Assembly (NCBI GenBank): GCA_024236015.1
Contig: JACKLK010000003.1
Span: 310,001 to 374,000, forward strand
Reading direction: 5' to 3'
Length of the DNA: 64,000 bases
Source of the DNA: Rhodoferax sp.
GTDB taxonomy: Bacteria > Pseudomonadota > Gammaproteobacteria > Burkholderiales > Burkholderiaceae_C
The notes below the pieces were generated by a model. It saw nothing but the letters and a program-made list of their open reading frames with translations, searched no databases and was not told where the DNA came from. Each line of letters starts with the position of its first letter. The stretch's first letter is position 1. Below are positions 25,466-34,207 of this stretch, in pieces. The position numbers and the translations under genes are program-made.

Positions 25466-26539
25466 ATGACCAGGACCTTGTCGCGCCGGACCCTCATTGC
25501 CGCCGCAGCCACGCTGCCGGCAGCAAGCCTGCTGCACGCACAACACCACGGCCACCACCAGGGCCAGTTCGAACGGCTGAACCAGCCCGGCAGGATCGAC
25601 CTGCCGGCCCTGCATGCCCAGCATGCGGTGTACGACAGCCCGGCGCCACGGGCGCAGCAGCCAGGCAGCTGGCGCGTGCTCGCTCCGTTGCCGATCCCGC
25701 GCACCGAGATGGCCTGGGCGGTGGCGTTTCGCAACCGCATGCATCTCGTGGGCGGTTACGCCGAGCAGCGGGTCGACCGCCCCTACCACCATGCCTACGA
25801 CCCGGCCAGCAACCAGTGGCAGGAGCTGGCGCAGCTGCCGCGCGGCGCCAACCATGTCGGCGTGGCCACGCTGGGCGAGCGGCTGTATGCCTTCGGCGGC
25901 TTCATCGAGCAGAACCGCACTCCGCACGACGAGGCCTTCGGCTTCGACGGCGAGCAGTGGACACGGGTGCGCCGCCTGCCCGAGGCCTGCGGCGCCATGG
26001 CCTGCATCGCACTGGGCAAGCGCATCCACCTGATCGGCGGCGCCATCGGCAGCGAAATGCGCCGCTCGATCGACTGGCACCTGGTCTACGACCCGCAGAC
26101 CGACCGCTACGAACGCCGCCAGCCCTTGCCGGTGGCGCGCGACCACCTGGGCATCGTCGTCGTGAACGACAGCATCCACATCATCGGCGGGCGCGTCGAC
26201 TCCTTCCATACCAACAGCAATCTGCACCACAGCTACGACGCGGCCGCCGACCGCTGGAACTTCCGCACCCCGCTGCCGACCGCGCGCTCGGGCCAGGGCT
26301 GCGTGTTCTACCGCGGCAAGGTGTTCGTCATGGGCGGCGAAGGCACGAACCGCGTCTACGGCCAGAACGAGGCCTGGGACCTGGTGGCCGATCGCTGGGA
26401 GTCACACGCACCGATGCTGACGCCGCGCCACGGCATGGGGGCGGTGGTGCTGGGCGACTCCATCTTCGTGGCCGGCGGCGGGCCGCAGATGGGCGGCGGC
26501 GTGAAAAGCGCGATCCACGAGGCGTTCACGCTGGGCTGA
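25466..26539 (+). CDS. Exported kelch-repeat beta-propeller protein
   Basis: A 357-residue protein with a twin-arginine-like signal (SRRTLIAAAATLPAASLLHA) and a His-rich spacer (HHGHHQGQF). Kelch repeats from about 65 on carry the VGG/IGG-...-Y/W pattern: MHLVGGYAE, LYAFGGFIE, IHLIGGAIG, IHIIGGRVD, VFVMGGEGT, IFVAGGGPQ, giving about six blades. It has no lipobox or catalytic motif. Kelch propellers mostly bind other proteins or sialic-type sugars; neither is indicated by neighbours. A GC-rich hairpin follows the gene at 26547-26566. Confidence 0.83.
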   Translation: MTRTLSRRTLIAAAATLPAASLLHAQHHGHHQGQFERLNQPGRIDLPALHAQHAVYDSPAPRAQQPGSWRVLAPLPIPRTEMAWAVAFRNRMHLVGGYAEQRVDRPYHHAYDPASNQWQELAQLPRGANHVGVATLGERLYAFGGFIEQNRTPHDEAFGFDGEQWTRVRRLPEACGAMACIALGKRIHLIGGAIGSEMRRSIDWHLVYDPQTDRYERRQPLPVARDHLGIVVVNDSIHIIGGRVDSFHTNSNLHHSYDAAADRWNFRTPLPTARSGQGCVFYRGKVFVMGGEGTNRVYGQNEAWDLVADRWESHAPMLTPRHGMGAVVLGDSIFVAGGGPQMGGGVKSAIHEAFTLG

Positions 26540-26546
26540 ACGGCGC

Positions 26547-26566
26547 ATCCGGCCGGCGGGCCGGAT
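26547..26566 (+). terminator. GC-rich hairpin after the kelch gene
   Basis: ATCCGGCC, loop GGCG, GGCCGGAT make a perfect 8-bp stem eight bases after the kelch stop codon. There is no U-tract, so it may stall or protect the transcript 3' end rather than be a classical intrinsic terminator. Confidence 0.45.
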
Positions 26567-26684
26567 ACCAGCGCCGGTATCGGTACAACCACCGATGGAA
26601 CGATGGCGGGATCGGTATATCATGGAATTTGCATATATCGATTCAACGCTCGTGGCGTGCGGATCGCATTTTTCGGGAGCCATC

Positions 26685-27017
26685 GTGAAACATCGATCGA
26701 CCATACCCCTGCTGCTGGCCATGACCGCGCTCGCGTCTGCGCCTGCCCTGGCCCAGAGCGCGGCCGAACTGTTCAAGGACGCCGATCACGCACAGGGCGA
26801 GCAACTGATGCGCGAGCACCGTTGCACCGAATGCCATGTGCGCAAGGTCGGCGGCGACGGATCGGCCATCTACAAGCCGGCGGGCCGCATCAACACGCCG
26901 GGTTTCCTGCGCGGCATGGTCGAGCAATGCAATACCGAGCTCAACCTGGGCATGTTTCCCGACGAGGTCTCGTCCGTCGCGGCCGTGTTGAACCGGCGCT
27001 GGTACCGGTTCAGGTGA
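26685..27017 (+). CDS. Small periplasmic c-type cytochrome-like protein
   Basis: A 110-residue protein starting at GTG after GGGAGC. The signal peptide ends at ALAQS; the mature part holds one haem-binding CTECH at about residue 50. Behind it come GRINTPGFLRGMVEQCNTELNLGMFPDEVSSVAAVLN, with methionines that could be the sixth haem ligand, and a short tail (RRWYRFR). It resembles small monohaem c-type proteins found in betaproteobacteria but I cannot name a partner. Earlier in-frame ATGs (26595) would bury the signal. Confidence 0.75.
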   Translation: MKHRSTIPLLLAMTALASAPALAQSAAELFKDADHAQGEQLMREHRCTECHVRKVGGDGSAIYKPAGRINTPGFLRGMVEQCNTELNLGMFPDEVSSVAAVLNRRWYRFR

Positions 27018-27112
27018 ACACGCATCGGGCGCGCCGTGGTCTGCGCGGGCGGAGGTGCCGCCCGACGGCGTTCCGTCGGCCGGGCGGGATCGTGTTGCCG
27101 CACCGATAGGCC

Positions 27113-28012
27113 ATGGCCGAGCGGACCTTCAGCCACGAAGACCAGGCCTTCGTCGAGCGCCTGGACCAGGCCTCGCAATGCCACATGGCGTGGACGCGAC
27201 GGGTGCTGCGCTGCGCGCTGCTGCGGACTTCGCCCGGCGACGACGTGCTGGCCGAAGACGCCCACGCCCGATGCGATTTCGGCCTGTGGTTCCGCCGGAA
27301 CCGGGAGCGGTTCGAGACCATCGACGCGGCCACGGCCCGGCATCTGGAGGCACAACACCAACGCATGCACGTGGCCGTGCGGGCGATCTGCCGCGGCGTA
27401 CTGGCGGGTGCGCCCGGTGATCCGGCCACGCTGGACGCATTCGAGCGAGCCCAGACCGCCGTGGTCGCCGATCTGGCACACCTCAAGACCGCCTTCCTGT
27501 CGCACAGCGCCCGCGTCGATGCCTTGACCGGCCTGCCGCTGCGACATGGCCTGGAGGAGGACTTCCTGCGCTACCGTGCGTCGGCGCAGCGCCACGGCGA
27601 GCGGGTGGTGGCGATCCTGATGGACGTGGACCACTTCAAGCGGGTCAACGACACGCACGGGCATGCCGTGGGCGACCTCGCGCTCGGTCACGTCGCGGAC
27701 GTGCTGCGCACGCTGTGCCGCGGCGGCGAACGGCTGTTCCGCTTCGGCGGCGAGGAATTCCTGGCCTTGCAACAGGCGCCGGATGCCGGCGCGGCGGAAC
27801 ATGCGGCGCAGCGGCTGCTGCAAGGCCTGCGCGACGCACCCTTGCGGTTGCCGCAGGACGCCGGCACGCTGCAACTGACCATGTGCGCGGGACTGGCCGA
27901 ATCGGGCCCCGACGAGTCGATGGCAAGCGTGGTGGATCGCGCCGACAAGGCGCTGTACCAGGCCAAGGCGGCCGGCCGGGACTGCTGGCGCTGGGCGCGC
28001 CCACCGGACTGA
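27113..28012 (+). CDS. Diguanylate cyclase with zinc-binding CZB sensor domain (DgcZ-like)
   Basis: A 299-residue cytoplasmic enzyme making cyclic di-GMP. Residues 15-125 form a CZB domain with the zinc ligands H24 (QCHMAW), C54 (ARCDFG), H82 and H86 (HLEAQHQRMH), at nearly the spacing of E. coli DgcZ, which is inhibited by zinc. The GGDEF domain (about 140-295) has the active variant GGEEF in RFGGEEFLAL and the substrate-binding MDVDHFKRVNDTHGH. The RxxD inhibitory site is absent (RGGE at that place). Zinc-controlled adhesion or motility is the family expectation; no matching phosphodiesterase is near. Confidence 0.88.
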   Translation: MAERTFSHEDQAFVERLDQASQCHMAWTRRVLRCALLRTSPGDDVLAEDAHARCDFGLWFRRNRERFETIDAATARHLEAQHQRMHVAVRAICRGVLAGAPGDPATLDAFERAQTAVVADLAHLKTAFLSHSARVDALTGLPLRHGLEEDFLRYRASAQRHGERVVAILMDVDHFKRVNDTHGHAVGDLALGHVADVLRTLCRGGERLFRFGGEEFLALQQAPDAGAAEHAAQRLLQGLRDAPLRLPQDAGTLQLTMCAGLAESGPDESMASVVDRADKALYQAKAAGRDCWRWARPPD

Positions 28013-28025
28013 AGACGCGTCGGCC

Positions 28026-28997
28026 TTACCGCTCGAGCACGACCCAGGCCGGATCGTGATCGGAGCCGTCGCCGCCGTGTTTCGTGCGCCGATCGATATG
28101 CGCCGACCGCAGGCTGGGCGCCAGCGCGCTGGACAGCCAGATGTGGTCGAACAGTTCGTAGACCGGCGGTGCCGCCCCCGGCGGGTTGTACCGGTGCGTC
28201 CATTGGGCGCTGGCCGGGCCGGGCCCCTGGCCCGGCGTCTCGGGCTTGGCGGCACGGGTCTCCACGGCGCCGGCCAGGGCGTTGTGCAGCGGGTCGCCGT
28301 CCACGACGAGCATGGGTGCCAACTCGGCGCTGTCCGGCGGATCGTTCATGTCGCCGACCAGCATGAACTTCGAGCCGCGCCGCTCCTCGGCCGACAGGAT
28401 GCGGGCGATCGTCTCGGCCTGCCGGCGGCGCCGCGCATTGGCCCGGGCGGCACCGGCGACCGGATCCTCGCCGGCGGGAACGAAGTGGCTCTTGAGATGG
28501 GTGTTGTACAGCGTCAGCAACTTGTTGCCGCGCCCGTCCAGGATACGCACGCCCAGCAGGTCGCGGCCGAAGACACGCGAGTCCGGCGCATCGGGATGGG
28601 TGGCGGTCTGGTGCGAGACGATGGGGCCGAGCGGCAGGCGGGAGAGCACGCCGACGTCGATCATGCGCGGATCGTTGCCTTCGATCAACGCCACGTGCGG
28701 GTACAGGCCACCGAGGTGGTCGCGGTTGAAGCTGCGCAGGATCTCGATGTGTTCGACCTCCTGCACCGCGAGCACGTCCAGGTCCATGGTGCGGATGCGC
28801 TGCGCGATCTGCGCCGTGTCGACCGGATTCTTGGCCTTGACCAGCCGCCCCATGAAGGTCCGCGCCTGCACGTCCCCCTGGCTGAAGGTCAGCTCGATCC
28901 CGCCGGCCTCGTGCGGCGGCAGCGCCGCGATCTCGGCCTGGAAGTTGTAGCGCGAGAACAGGTTGTTGAGGTTGAAGGTTCCGATGGAGATGGTCAT
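28026..28997 (-). CDS. Endonuclease/exonuclease/phosphatase-family protein
   Basis: A 323-residue member of the EEP fold. Motifs in order: GTFNLNNLF, AVQEVEH (metal-binding glutamate), DVGVLSR, YNTHLKSH (catalytic His/Asn region), VGDMNDPPDS and GSDHDPAWV at the end. The family includes nucleases, sphingomyelinases and phosphatases; the sequence does not decide among them. No signal peptide was found. The ATG at 28997 lies after GGGAG; an in-frame GTG nine bases earlier is less suitable. It converges on the diguanylate cyclase with 13 bases between them. Confidence 0.83.
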   Translation of the reverse strand: MTISIGTFNLNNLFSRYNFQAEIAALPPHEAGGIELTFSQGDVQARTFMGRLVKAKNPVDTAQIAQRIRTMDLDVLAVQEVEHIEILRSFNRDHLGGLYPHVALIEGNDPRMIDVGVLSRLPLGPIVSHQTATHPDAPDSRVFGRDLLGVRILDGRGNKLLTLYNTHLKSHFVPAGEDPVAGAARANARRRRQAETIARILSAEERRGSKFMLVGDMNDPPDSAELAPMLVVDGDPLHNALAGAVETRAAKPETPGQGPGPASAQWTHRYNPPGAAPPVYELFDHIWLSSALAPSLRSAHIDRRTKHGGDGSDHDPAWVVLER

Positions 28998-29158
28998 GGC
29001 GGGCACTCCCAGGTTGTCATCTTCGCACGCATGGGGCCACGGATCAACGCCGTTGCGGCCGCAGGCTGCGGCGCGATGGCGATGGACTCATGCCACGGGC
29101 CGCGCGCCATGCTGCGGCAACGACATGTTCAGGGGCGCGCAGGGCCCCTCCGGCCGGG

Positions 29159-29539
29159 TCAGCCGAAGGACGGCAACGCGGGCTTGGCCACCGGCTTGCC
29201 CGCCGCGACCCAGGCGTCGTAACCACCGGCGATCGAATGCACGTCGAGGTAACCCATCTGCTTCATCGCCAGCGCGGCCAGCGCGGCGCGGCCACTGGTC
29301 TTGCAGTACAGCACGAATTTCTTGTCGCGGTCACCCAACTCGGGCAGGCTGCTGAGCTTGAACTCGAGCATGCCGCGCGACGCATGGATCGCCCCGGGCA
29401 GGTGTCCGGCGGCGAATTCGTCGGCCTCGCGCACGTCCAGCAACACGTCGGCATCGCGGATCGCGGCTTCTGCCTGGTCGACGGGGATTTCGGCAATCTG
29501 GCTCTTGGCGGCAGCCACCAGGTCGAGGGCGGTTTTCAT
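29159..29539 (-). CDS. Single-domain rhodanese-like protein
   Basis: A 126-residue cytosolic sulfurtransferase. The rhodanese domain covers LLDVREADEFAAGHLPGAIHA to DVHSIAGGYDAWVAAGKP, with the catalytic cysteine C79 in the loop YCKTSGRAA. Residues after the cysteine (KTSGR) fit thiosulfate-type active loops. It could supply sulfur or cyanide detoxification; it has no sulfur-metabolism neighbours here. Confidence 0.88.
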   Translation of the reverse strand: MKTALDLVAAAKSQIAEIPVDQAEAAIRDADVLLDVREADEFAAGHLPGAIHASRGMLEFKLSSLPELGDRDKKFVLYCKTSGRAALAALAMKQMGYLDVHSIAGGYDAWVAAGKPVAKPALPSFG

Positions 29540-29775
29540 GGGGGTCTCCTGTTCGGTGGGCGCCCTGCGGCGGGCAGCGGAGATGAGAGTTTATGCCCGG
29601 CGTGGGCTCGATGGAGGTTTCCGGCTTGGCCGATCGCAGGCGTTTGGCGCATCAGGGCCCCGTGACATTCGAACCTCTGCTTGGCGTAGCGGCGGGCACG
29701 GCCGCGTACACTTTGCAGCGACTTCCTGCATACCCGCGAGAACTTCAACCCGATCGAACGTCACGTCGACGACAC

Positions 29776-31353
29776 ATGCTTTTCAGCTCATACGAGTTCT
29801 TGTTTGCGTTCCTGCCACTCACGCTGACCGGATATTTCCTGGTTGCCCGGTGGGGTCGGGAGCCGGCCATCGCCTGGCTGGTCATGAGTTCCCTGTTCTT
29901 CTACGGCTGGTGGAATCCGGTCTATCTGCTGTTGATCGTCGGCTCGATGATCGTCAACTTCGGTCTCGGACAAGTGTTGAACCGACGAGCTGGACGACAA
30001 GGCCATTCAGGCCGGATCTGGCTCGTTGCTGGAATCACTTTCAATCTGGGCTTGATCGCCTATTTCAAGTATGCGAATTTCGCCGTGAACACGGTGAATG
30101 ACCTGGCCGGCACAAGCCTGTACCTGGAGCACATTGTCCTGCCGCTGGCTATATCGTTCTTCACTTTTCAACAGATCGCCTATCTGGTCGACGCCAGGAA
30201 AGGAATCACGCGTGAATACAGCTTCCTGCACTACGCGCTGTTCGTGACCTTCTTTCCCCAATTGATTGCCGGCCCCATCGTCCACCACAAGGACATGCTC
30301 CCGCAGTTCATGCGCGCAGATGCCATGAAGCCCTTTGCGTCGAACATGGCGATCGGACTGACCATCTTCGCCATCGGCTTGTTCAAGAAGACTGTCCTGG
30401 CCGACGGAGTGGCCCAATATGCGACCCCTGCATTCGATGCCGCCGCGCGGGGTGACGCGCTCAGCCTTTTCACGGCATGGGGCGGCGCCCTGGCCTACAC
30501 ATTGCAGCTTTATTTCGACTTCTCCGGCTATTCCGACATGGCCATTGGCGGCGCCCGCATCTTCGGCATCAAGCTCCCGCTGAATTTCCACTCACCATAT
30601 CGGGCAACGAGCATTGTCGAATTCTGGCGTCGCTGGCACATGACACTGTCGCAGTTTCTGCGCGACTACCTGTACATTGCACTCGGCGGCAATCGCGGCT
30701 CCAGCCTGCATCGCTATCGCAATCTGCTGCTGACGATGCTGCTGGGGGGGCTGTGGCACGGTGCCGGCTGGACCTTCGTCATCTGGGGTGGCTTGCATGG
30801 CATCTACCTGACCGTCAACCACTTGTGGCGCCGTGTCGCCCCCGGTTTCAGCAGCCACGACCAGGGCAATGGGCTCACCCGATCGTTCGGGTGGCTCGTG
30901 ACGTTCATTGCCGTGGTGATCGGATGGGTTTTCTTTCGCGCGGCGGACTTTGCCACGGCCGTCTCGATGTTGGCCGGCATGGCCGGCATGCATGGTGTCG
31001 CCTTGCCCAATGGCGTAGCGGTGCGTCTGGGAGACTATTGGGGTCCGTTGGAGGCCATGGGAATGAGCACCTACCTGGGTGGCGGAGCGGATTTCGTCCA
31101 GACCTGGCTTTGGATCGTATTGCTGCTGCCCGTGGCGCTGTTCTTCCCCAACACGCAGCAGATCATGCGAACGACCGACCCGGCACTGAATGCACATGTC
31201 TGCCGGCCGTCGGACGAACTGCCCATGCCAGGGGCGCTGTCCAATCTGACATGGAAACCCGACTGGCGCTGGGCCATCGCGATCGGCGTCATGTCGACGG
31301 CAGCAGTTCTCGCCATGACACGCGTTTCCGAGTTCCTCTATTTCCAGTTCTGA
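29776..31353 (+). CDS. MBOAT-family polysaccharide O-acyltransferase (AlgI-like)
   Basis: A 525-residue multi-pass membrane protein of the AlgI/DltB branch. Signature segments: MLFSSYEFLFAFLPL, FFGYWW-like FFYGWWNPVYLLL, FPQLIAGPIVHHKDMLPQF, YFDFSGYSDMAIGGARIFGI, FWRRWHMTLSQFLRDYLYI, and the invariant histidine region LWHGAGWTFVIWGGLHG. AlgI passes acetyl groups across the membrane for acetylation of a secreted polysaccharide. The partner SGNH-like gene begins 10 bases after it. No alginate biosynthesis genes are in the window, so the acceptor is another glycan. G+C is lower than its surroundings (34/60 in the line at 30001), hinting at transfer. Confidence 0.9.
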   Translation: MLFSSYEFLFAFLPLTLTGYFLVARWGREPAIAWLVMSSLFFYGWWNPVYLLLIVGSMIVNFGLGQVLNRRAGRQGHSGRIWLVAGITFNLGLIAYFKYANFAVNTVNDLAGTSLYLEHIVLPLAISFFTFQQIAYLVDARKGITREYSFLHYALFVTFFPQLIAGPIVHHKDMLPQFMRADAMKPFASNMAIGLTIFAIGLFKKTVLADGVAQYATPAFDAAARGDALSLFTAWGGALAYTLQLYFDFSGYSDMAIGGARIFGIKLPLNFHSPYRATSIVEFWRRWHMTLSQFLRDYLYIALGGNRGSSLHRYRNLLLTMLLGGLWHGAGWTFVIWGGLHGIYLTVNHLWRRVAPGFSSHDQGNGLTRSFGWLVTFIAVVIGWVFFRAADFATAVSMLAGMAGMHGVALPNGVAVRLGDYWGPLEAMGMSTYLGGGADFVQTWLWIVLLLPVALFFPNTQQIMRTTDPALNAHVCRPSDELPMPGALSNLTWKPDWRWAIAIGVMSTAAVLAMTRVSEFLYFQF

Positions 31354-31363
31354 CCTGTGCCAC

Positions 31364-32626
31364 ATGAATGCACATATCAAGTACGTTCGGATGCTGATCG
31401 TCGTGGCCATTGCCGCAGCCGGCCTCGCCGCGACGTTCAACTTCCTGATCGATCCGTACCGGCTGTTCGGCGTCGGTACATGGGTCGGAATCAACGCACT
31501 GAAACCAGCCTCCGCCGAACGCATGCGCGTGGTGAAACCCTACCTTGCGGAGCGTTTCGACGCGGCAACGGTCATTGGCGGAAACTCGCGTCCGGAGCTG
31601 GGCCTGGACACCTCCAGCCGCTGCTGGCCCGCGAGCCACCAACCGGTGTTCAATGCGGGGATTGCCGGAGCCAGTTTCCGCATGCAGGCCTTGCTCGCGA
31701 TGCACGCCAGCGGCACGACGGCCACGCGCATCCTGCATGGCGTGGACTTCCTCGACTTCATCCGCCCCACGGATGCATCGCCGACACAAAAAAGTTCCGA
31801 ACCGGCAACCGAGAGCGCCCATGAACGGCGCCTGATCGTCCCGGGACAGCATTTCAGGGACTGGGACTACTGGACCCAGCGCACGGGCGACCAGCTGAAG
31901 GCGCTGTTTTCGCTGACGACACTCGCCGATTCGGTCCATACCATCGCGGCGCAACGCAACCCAAACGCATCGACCCGCACCGAGAGCGGTTTCAATCCGG
32001 CGAACGACTATCTCGACATCGTTCGCACCGAAGGGCAACACGTGCTCTTCGCGCAAAAGAACCGCGAATTGGCGAGCCGCCTGAGCCGGGAGTATCGACT
32101 GGATCCCGACGATGGTACGGACGGTGACGGTTTCACGGCCTTGCGCCGTCTGATCGACTGGAGCAAGAGCAGAGGCATCGAACTCACCCTCTTCATCAAC
32201 CCTTACCACGCCGAGTACCTCGAAGGTCTGGAACGCAGCGGCCAGTGGCAGCTGTTCGAACAATGGAAACAATTGCTGACCGACATCGCCGAGGGTGGCG
32301 GGGTCGCCTTGTGGGACTTCAACACCCTGGACGCGTATGCGGCGGAAACCCCGCCCGCCCCGGGTGATCGCCGCACGATCCTTCGCTGGTTCTGGGAGCC
32401 CGCTCATTACCGCAGCAGCCTGGGCGACGTCATGCTGGAGCGCATGCTGGAGACGACATGTGGCGCTGCAGCCGACAGTGCCTCATTCGGTGCGCAGCTA
32501 TCGTCCCATACGCTCCTCGATCACCTGGCTTCGCTTCGCCAACAGATGCAAAGTCGCATGGAGGATCGCGGCTCGACCTTGATCCGCGATGAGTCCAGGC
32601 AGAAGCAACAGCCTGCCACCCGCTGA
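31364..32626 (+). CDS. SGNH-like periplasmic O-acetylation partner protein (AlgJ/AlgX-like)
   Basis: A 420-residue protein anchored by an N-terminal helix (RMLIVVAIAAAGLAATF). The sequence IGGNSRPELGLD, with serine S75, fits block I of SGNH acyltransferases, and EPAHYRSSLGD near 350 fits the late histidine block. In alginate systems such a protein receives acetyl groups from the MBOAT partner and puts them on the polymer. Spacing of 10 bases from the MBOAT gene supports a functional pair. Homology is too low for a specific name, and the glutamate in place of the usual aspartate before the histidine needs checking. Confidence 0.7.
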   Translation: MNAHIKYVRMLIVVAIAAAGLAATFNFLIDPYRLFGVGTWVGINALKPASAERMRVVKPYLAERFDAATVIGGNSRPELGLDTSSRCWPASHQPVFNAGIAGASFRMQALLAMHASGTTATRILHGVDFLDFIRPTDASPTQKSSEPATESAHERRLIVPGQHFRDWDYWTQRTGDQLKALFSLTTLADSVHTIAAQRNPNASTRTESGFNPANDYLDIVRTEGQHVLFAQKNRELASRLSREYRLDPDDGTDGDGFTALRRLIDWSKSRGIELTLFINPYHAEYLEGLERSGQWQLFEQWKQLLTDIAEGGGVALWDFNTLDAYAAETPPAPGDRRTILRWFWEPAHYRSSLGDVMLERMLETTCGAAADSASFGAQLSSHTLLDHLASLRQQMQSRMEDRGSTLIRDESRQKQQPATR

Positions 32627-32775
32627 GTTGCCCTGCAGGAGGTTGCGGATCAATCGACGCCGGACTGCGCATTCCCGTGGCAGCCCGTCAAGTCGATGGA
32701 GAGAGGTGACCGGCGTGTGCGCGCCTGCATCCCACTGCCCCGCGTCCTCAACACCTGCCGCGTAAACTGGCCGGC

Positions 32776-33813
32776 ATGATGCCAGTCAACGATCCAGCCC
32801 GTCGTGGCGCCTTGCGTGCCATGTCGGCGCTGGCCGTCTTGGCGGCGCTGCCGGGCCCGCGATCGGCCTGGGCTGCCGAAGGCCCGGTTCTCGATGAACT
32901 GTTGAGCGACCCCGCGCGGGGTGGCCGCACCTTGCCTGTCAAGCTGCGCCTGCCGACGGGTGATGGGCCCTGGCCCTGGGTGATCCATTCGCACGGCCTC
33001 GGGGGCAGCCGAGACGGCGCAGCCGCCTGGGGCCACGCCTGGGCAGGCGCTGGCGTGGCGGTGCTGCACGTGCAGCACCCGGGCAGCGATCGCGACACCT
33101 TGCGCGCGGGCCTGCGGGCCTTGCGCGCAGCAGCCAGCGCAGAGCAACTGCTGGCGCGGGTGGGTGACGTGGCTTTCGTGCTCGACGAGGTCACACGCCG
33201 CGCCCGATCCGGCGGCCTGTGGGCCCAGCTGCGGGCCGACGCGGTAGGCGTCTCGGGCCACTCCTTTGGCGCGCACACGGTGCAGGCCGTTGCCGGCCAA
33301 CGCTTCGCCGGCGCCGCAGCCGTCGCACGCGACCCACGCCCGCGCGCCTTCGTCGCATTCAGTCCGTCGCCGGGCGCGAGGGCCGACACCCTCGACGACG
33401 CCCGGCGCGCCTTCGGCGGCGTGACACGTCCCTTCTTCGCGCTGACCGGTTCCCTGGATACCAATCCGCTGGCCGACCACGGCCCGCAGCACGACGATGG
33501 CCGCTACCGCACGCAGGTCTATGAGGGCCTGCCGGCCGGGGACAAGGCCTTGTTGTGGTTGGAGGGTGCCGACCACGCCAGCTTTGGCGGCGGCACCGGC
33601 ATGCCGGCCCCGGCCATGCGCCGGCGCGATGCGGCCGTGCTCGCCGCCGAACCGGCGCACCAGAGCTTGATCGCCGGAATGACGGCGCTGTGGTGGCGCT
33701 GGCGCCTGTCGAACGACGCGACCGCCGAGGAGACCTTGCGGGCGCTGGCCCATGGTCAGGTCGCGGGGGGTCTGGGGCCCGTCGTCGCACCTGATCGATT
33801 CATGGTCGGCTGA
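32776..33813 (+). CDS. Tat-exported alpha/beta hydrolase (PAF-acetylhydrolase/dienelactone hydrolase-like)
   Basis: A 345-residue protein with a twin-arginine-type signal (PARRGALRAMSALAVLAAL, cleavage near AWA). The hydrolase fold shows the oxyanion segment VIHSHGLGGSR, the nucleophile elbow GHSFG (residues about 159-163) and a histidine in GADHASFGGG near 273. The HxHGLGGxR pattern is seen in platelet-activating-factor acetylhydrolase-like esterases. Substrate unknown. It is separated from the acetylation pair by 149 bases and could be an esterase linked to the same glycan, which is only a guess from location. Confidence 0.8.
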   Translation: MMPVNDPARRGALRAMSALAVLAALPGPRSAWAAEGPVLDELLSDPARGGRTLPVKLRLPTGDGPWPWVIHSHGLGGSRDGAAAWGHAWAGAGVAVLHVQHPGSDRDTLRAGLRALRAAASAEQLLARVGDVAFVLDEVTRRARSGGLWAQLRADAVGVSGHSFGAHTVQAVAGQRFAGAAAVARDPRPRAFVAFSPSPGARADTLDDARRAFGGVTRPFFALTGSLDTNPLADHGPQHDDGRYRTQVYEGLPAGDKALLWLEGADHASFGGGTGMPAPAMRRRDAAVLAAEPAHQSLIAGMTALWWRWRLSNDATAEETLRALAHGQVAGGLGPVVAPDRFMVG

Positions 33814-34207
33814 AGCCGCGAGACCGACGGGCCCTCGGGGCGCTGGCCGGGGTCGTGCCAGGTCAGGTCAGCCGGGGTTGCCGCGTGCCTTGGATGACGG
33901 CGCGCTTGCCAATAAACATTCGATCAGCGCCGGTCTACCCGTTGCCTGGAACGCTCGACACATCGGAGATGCCTATGCGCATGCCGACAGACAGAGATCT
34001 CGCTCGCCGATGCGTGCCCCAAATCAACCAAGTTCGTGCGACCCGGAAATGCGCTGTCGCCGTCAGGGTCGAGTTCATCGCGGAACTTGCACTTCAAGGT
34101 AGCCCCAAGTTCTGGGTATGAACCATTCGGTGTGCAAGTGGGACTGTGCCCAACTCACTCCGCGAACGTACCCCCCCTGACCCGACGCTTCATCGAACAG
34201 CAGCCAC
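33814..34207. other. Intergenic junction at the left edge of the low-GC island
   Basis: Base composition falls through this 394-base gap, from the GC-rich hydrolase gene to the low-GC importer genes. One short frame (33975-34121, +, beginning MRMPTDRDLARRC, with GGAG upstream) could be a broken gene, but I see no family match. No insertion-sequence ends or direct repeats were found. Confidence 0.4.
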
